From assembly GCA_041741455.1 (NCBI GenBank), contig JBGSJZ010000152.1:1-64000 (forward strand): a stretch of 64,000 nucleotides of DNA. The letters run 5' to 3'. Below are positions 62,281-64,000 of this stretch, in pieces. The translations under genes were made by a program, and so were the position numbers. The stretch is from CALESS01 sp041741455 (GTDB lineage Bacteria; Chloroflexota; Anaerolineae; Anaerolineales; Anaerolineaceae). Position 1 is the first letter of the stretch. Every line of letters begins with the position of its first letter. The notes below the pieces were generated by a model that ran no database searches, was not told the origin of the DNA, and saw only the letters and a list, made by a program, of their open reading frames with translations.

Positions 62281-62344
62281 ATTTAGATTGTATACCCTAT
62301 CGACTTATTTTTAAATATTGCTGGCCTGCAATTGCCAAGGTTTG

Positions 62345-62402
62345 GTATAATTGGTCAGCGAGAAATTTAAAAACTTCCTCGGCAAAGATTGCCGAGGTTT
62401 TT
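62345..62402 (+). promoter_or_regulatory. typA leader: -10 box followed by terminator-like hairpin
   Basis: TATAAT at 62345-62350 (no clear -35) is followed by the hairpin CCTCGGCAA (62377-62385) / TTGCCGAGG (62389-62397) with a T5 run to 62402, only 15 bp before the typA start. This may be an attenuator. The hairpin also carries A/T runs on the other strand. Confidence 0.55.
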
Positions 62403-62417
62403 CAATCTAGGTGAATT

Positions 62418-64000
62418 ATGATTACTGAACGTAGAGATTTGAGAAATATTGCCATCATCGCTCATGTGGACCACGGGAAAACCACCCTGGTCGATGGGCT
62501 TTTGAAACAAGCCCGGGTTTTCCGGGAAAACCAACAAATCGTGGAACGTGTCATGGACTCCAATGCACTGGAACGTGAACGCGGCATCACCATTCTTGCT
62601 AAGAACACTGCTATAACCATTCCAGACCCGGAAACGGGGCTTTTGGTAAAAATCAACATTGTCGATACACCTGGCCATGCTGATTTTGGCGGTGAAGTCG
62701 AACGTGTGATGAACATGGTGGATGGAGCTTTGCTTTTAGTAGATGCAGCCGAAGGGCCGATGCCGCAAACACGTTTTGTTTTGAAAAAAGCCCTTGAATT
62801 GGGCCGGCGAGTAATCGTGGTCATTAACAAAATGGATCGCAAAGATGCTGAGCCGGACAAGACATTGAACGATACCTTCGATCTGTTCATTGAGCTTGGA
62901 GCGTCCGATGACCAGGCAGATTTCCCAGTAGTCTATGCCAATGCCATCACCCAGCAGGCCGGTCTTACTTTTGATCTCAGCCCAAATCTTCAACCGCTTT
63001 TCCAAACGATCCTACAACATGTGCGTGGCCCTTTGGTCGATCTGGAATCACCCCTCCAGCTTTTAGTTACTAACCTGAGCTATGATGATTATCGAGGCAC
63101 AAACGCTATCGGACGCATCTACGCTGGAAGAATTCGAGCCGGTCAGCCGCTGGCCAGAATGATGGTAGATGGGCAGGTGGTGCCAGAACGGGCGCGTTAT
63201 TTATATGTGTATCAAGGTCTGGATAAGGTGGAAGTCGAACAGGCTGAAGCGGGCGAGATTGTCTCCATTGCTGGATTGGAAGGCATAGAAATAGGAGAGA
63301 CTCTGGCCGATCCAGAAAGCCCAGTTGCCTTGCCCCCGATCCGCGTGGAAGAGCCAACCGTTCGAATGACTTTTTCCGTGAACACTTCTCCATTTTCTGG
63401 CCGGGAAGGCAAGTGGAGTACATCCCGAAAATTACGCGAACGCCTTATGGATGAGCTTAGAAACAACGTTGCGTTGCGTGTAGCTGAAACAGACACCCCG
63501 GACAGTTATATTGTTTCGGGGCGGGGGGAGCTGCACCTGGCAATTTTGATTGAAACTATGCGGCGAGAAGGTTATGAATTTCAAGTTTCACGCCCGGAAG
63601 CAATTTTTCGGACCGGCGAAAATGGTGAACTGCTAGAACCATATGAAGAGGTGCATATCGATACCAGCTCTGAAACAATGGGAACCGTGGTAGAGATGCT
63701 GGGATCACGAAGGGGGAAAATGCTTGCCATCACCAACAATCCCGATAACACTGTTTACCTGCATTACCTGGTGCCAACCCGTGGTTTGCTAGGCTTTCGT
63801 TATCAATTCCTGACCGCCACAAGGGGGATGGGAACCATGCATTCAATCCTGCATAGCTACATGCCATTGGCCGGTCCGATTTCCGGTCGACAGACTAGTT
63901 CTGTGGTCGCCTGGGAAACTGGAATTACTACTACTTTTGGGCTAAAAAATGCAGAAGAACGTGCAATGCTTTTTATCGGCGCTGGAGTAGATGTTTATGA
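62418..64000 (+). CDS. typA: Ribosome-associated GTPase TypA/BipA (3' end beyond window)
   Basis: A translational GTPase starting at the ATG at 62418 (AGGTG upstream). 527 complete codons are visible before the window ends, of about 600-610 expected. G motifs: AHVDHGKTT (G1), RGITI (G2), DTPGHADFGGEV (G3), NKMD (G4). The signature SGRGELHLAILIETMRREGYEF is partly visible (key SGRGELHL, MRREGYE), as is LGFRYQFLTATRG with the TypA-specific C-terminal part (SGRQTSSVV). It binds the ribosome and is involved in stress adaptation and ribosome assembly. Divergent from the M1 gene. Confidence 0.97.
   Translation, partial: MITERRDLRNIAIIAHVDHGKTTLVDGLLKQARVFRENQQIVERVMDSNALERERGITILAKNTAITIPDPETGLLVKINIVDTPGHADFGGEVERVMNMVDGALLLVDAAEGPMPQTRFVLKKALELGRRVIVVINKMDRKDAEPDKTLNDTFDLFIELGASDDQADFPVVYANAITQQAGLTFDLSPNLQPLFQTILQHVRGPLVDLESPLQLLVTNLSYDDYRGTNAIGRIYAGRIRAGQPLARMMVDGQVVPERARYLYVYQGLDKVEVEQAEAGEIVSIAGLEGIEIGETLADPESPVALPPIRVEEPTVRMTFSVNTSPFSGREGKWSTSRKLRERLMDELRNNVALRVAETDTPDSYIVSGRGELHLAILIETMRREGYEFQVSRPEAIFRTGENGELLEPYEEVHIDTSSETMGTVVEMLGSRRGKMLAITNNPDNTVYLHYLVPTRGLLGFRYQFLTATRGMGTMHSILHSYMPLAGPISGRQTSSVVAWETGITTTFGLKNAEERAMLFIGAGVDVY

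Noticed and set aside
1..64000. CRISPR array, insertion sequence or prophage
   Set aside because: No regularly spaced repeats, transposase, integrase or phage structural genes were seen.

Overview
The window looks like the chromosome of an anaerobic member of the Chloroflexota, most likely Anaerolineae-like. This is inferred from gene content, not from a marker tree. Supporting points are a split glycine decarboxylase, ferredoxin-linked 2-oxoacid and aldehyde oxidoreductases, a BTAD (SARP-type) regulator, and secreted proteins with a short C-terminal L/M-P-L-I-x-R tail. The left 16-19 kb reads clearly more GC-rich by eye (about 60% in a sampled line) than the right two thirds (about 47% in a sampled line).

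1-800: tRNA-His with its terminator, a diverged 70-bp direct repeat of the tRNA 3' end plus terminator, and a palindromic REP/MITE-like element. 825-16038: an apparent extracellular or surface electron-transfer island. It has a histidine kinase/response regulator pair, a BTAD regulator fused to a degenerate GGDEF domain, a small conserved protein, two secreted beta-propeller-type proteins, cytochrome b, a Rieske protein, and three multiheme c-type cytochromes with 6, 12 and 22 CxxCH motifs (40 in total). Heptamers with an exact 11-bp period lie in the divergent promoter region, as expected for a SARP operator.

16-32 kb: alaS, pepA, a 49-residue Flp-type pilin, gcvH-gcvPA-gcvPB under a tandem glycine riboswitch, a membrane-anchored rhodanese whose catalytic Cys codon is TGA followed by a SECIS-like hairpin (candidate selenoprotein), an MFS transporter, a tungsten/molybdenum aldehyde:ferredoxin oxidoreductase, glmS preceded by a glmS ribozyme, and a YgeY-type (selenium-associated) M20 hydrolase.

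32-44 kb: a SufR-like regulator diverges from a long run nuoB-nuoCD-nuoI-Cys protein-mrp-ricT-PIG-L-M20 (the Q module of complex I without its membrane arm, next to an Ind1-like Fe-S carrier), followed by a GntR regulator and korAB. 44-64 kb: sulfurtransferase, sugar symporter, acetyltransferase, pyk, rocD, argF, SDR, FmdB-like protein, a Clp-like ATPase with a dead second AAA domain paired with a YbjN-like protein, a queuosine-precursor-type transporter, a B12/radical SAM protein, a NarL-type two-component system, a membrane protein, an M1 peptidase lipoprotein, and the 5' part of typA/bipA, which runs off the end.

The genes fit a fermentative or respiring anaerobe that moves electrons from quinol through a bc-type complex to heme-rich proteins outside the membrane. 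Carbon flow uses ferredoxin-dependent enzymes. No CRISPR array, insertion sequence or prophage was seen.
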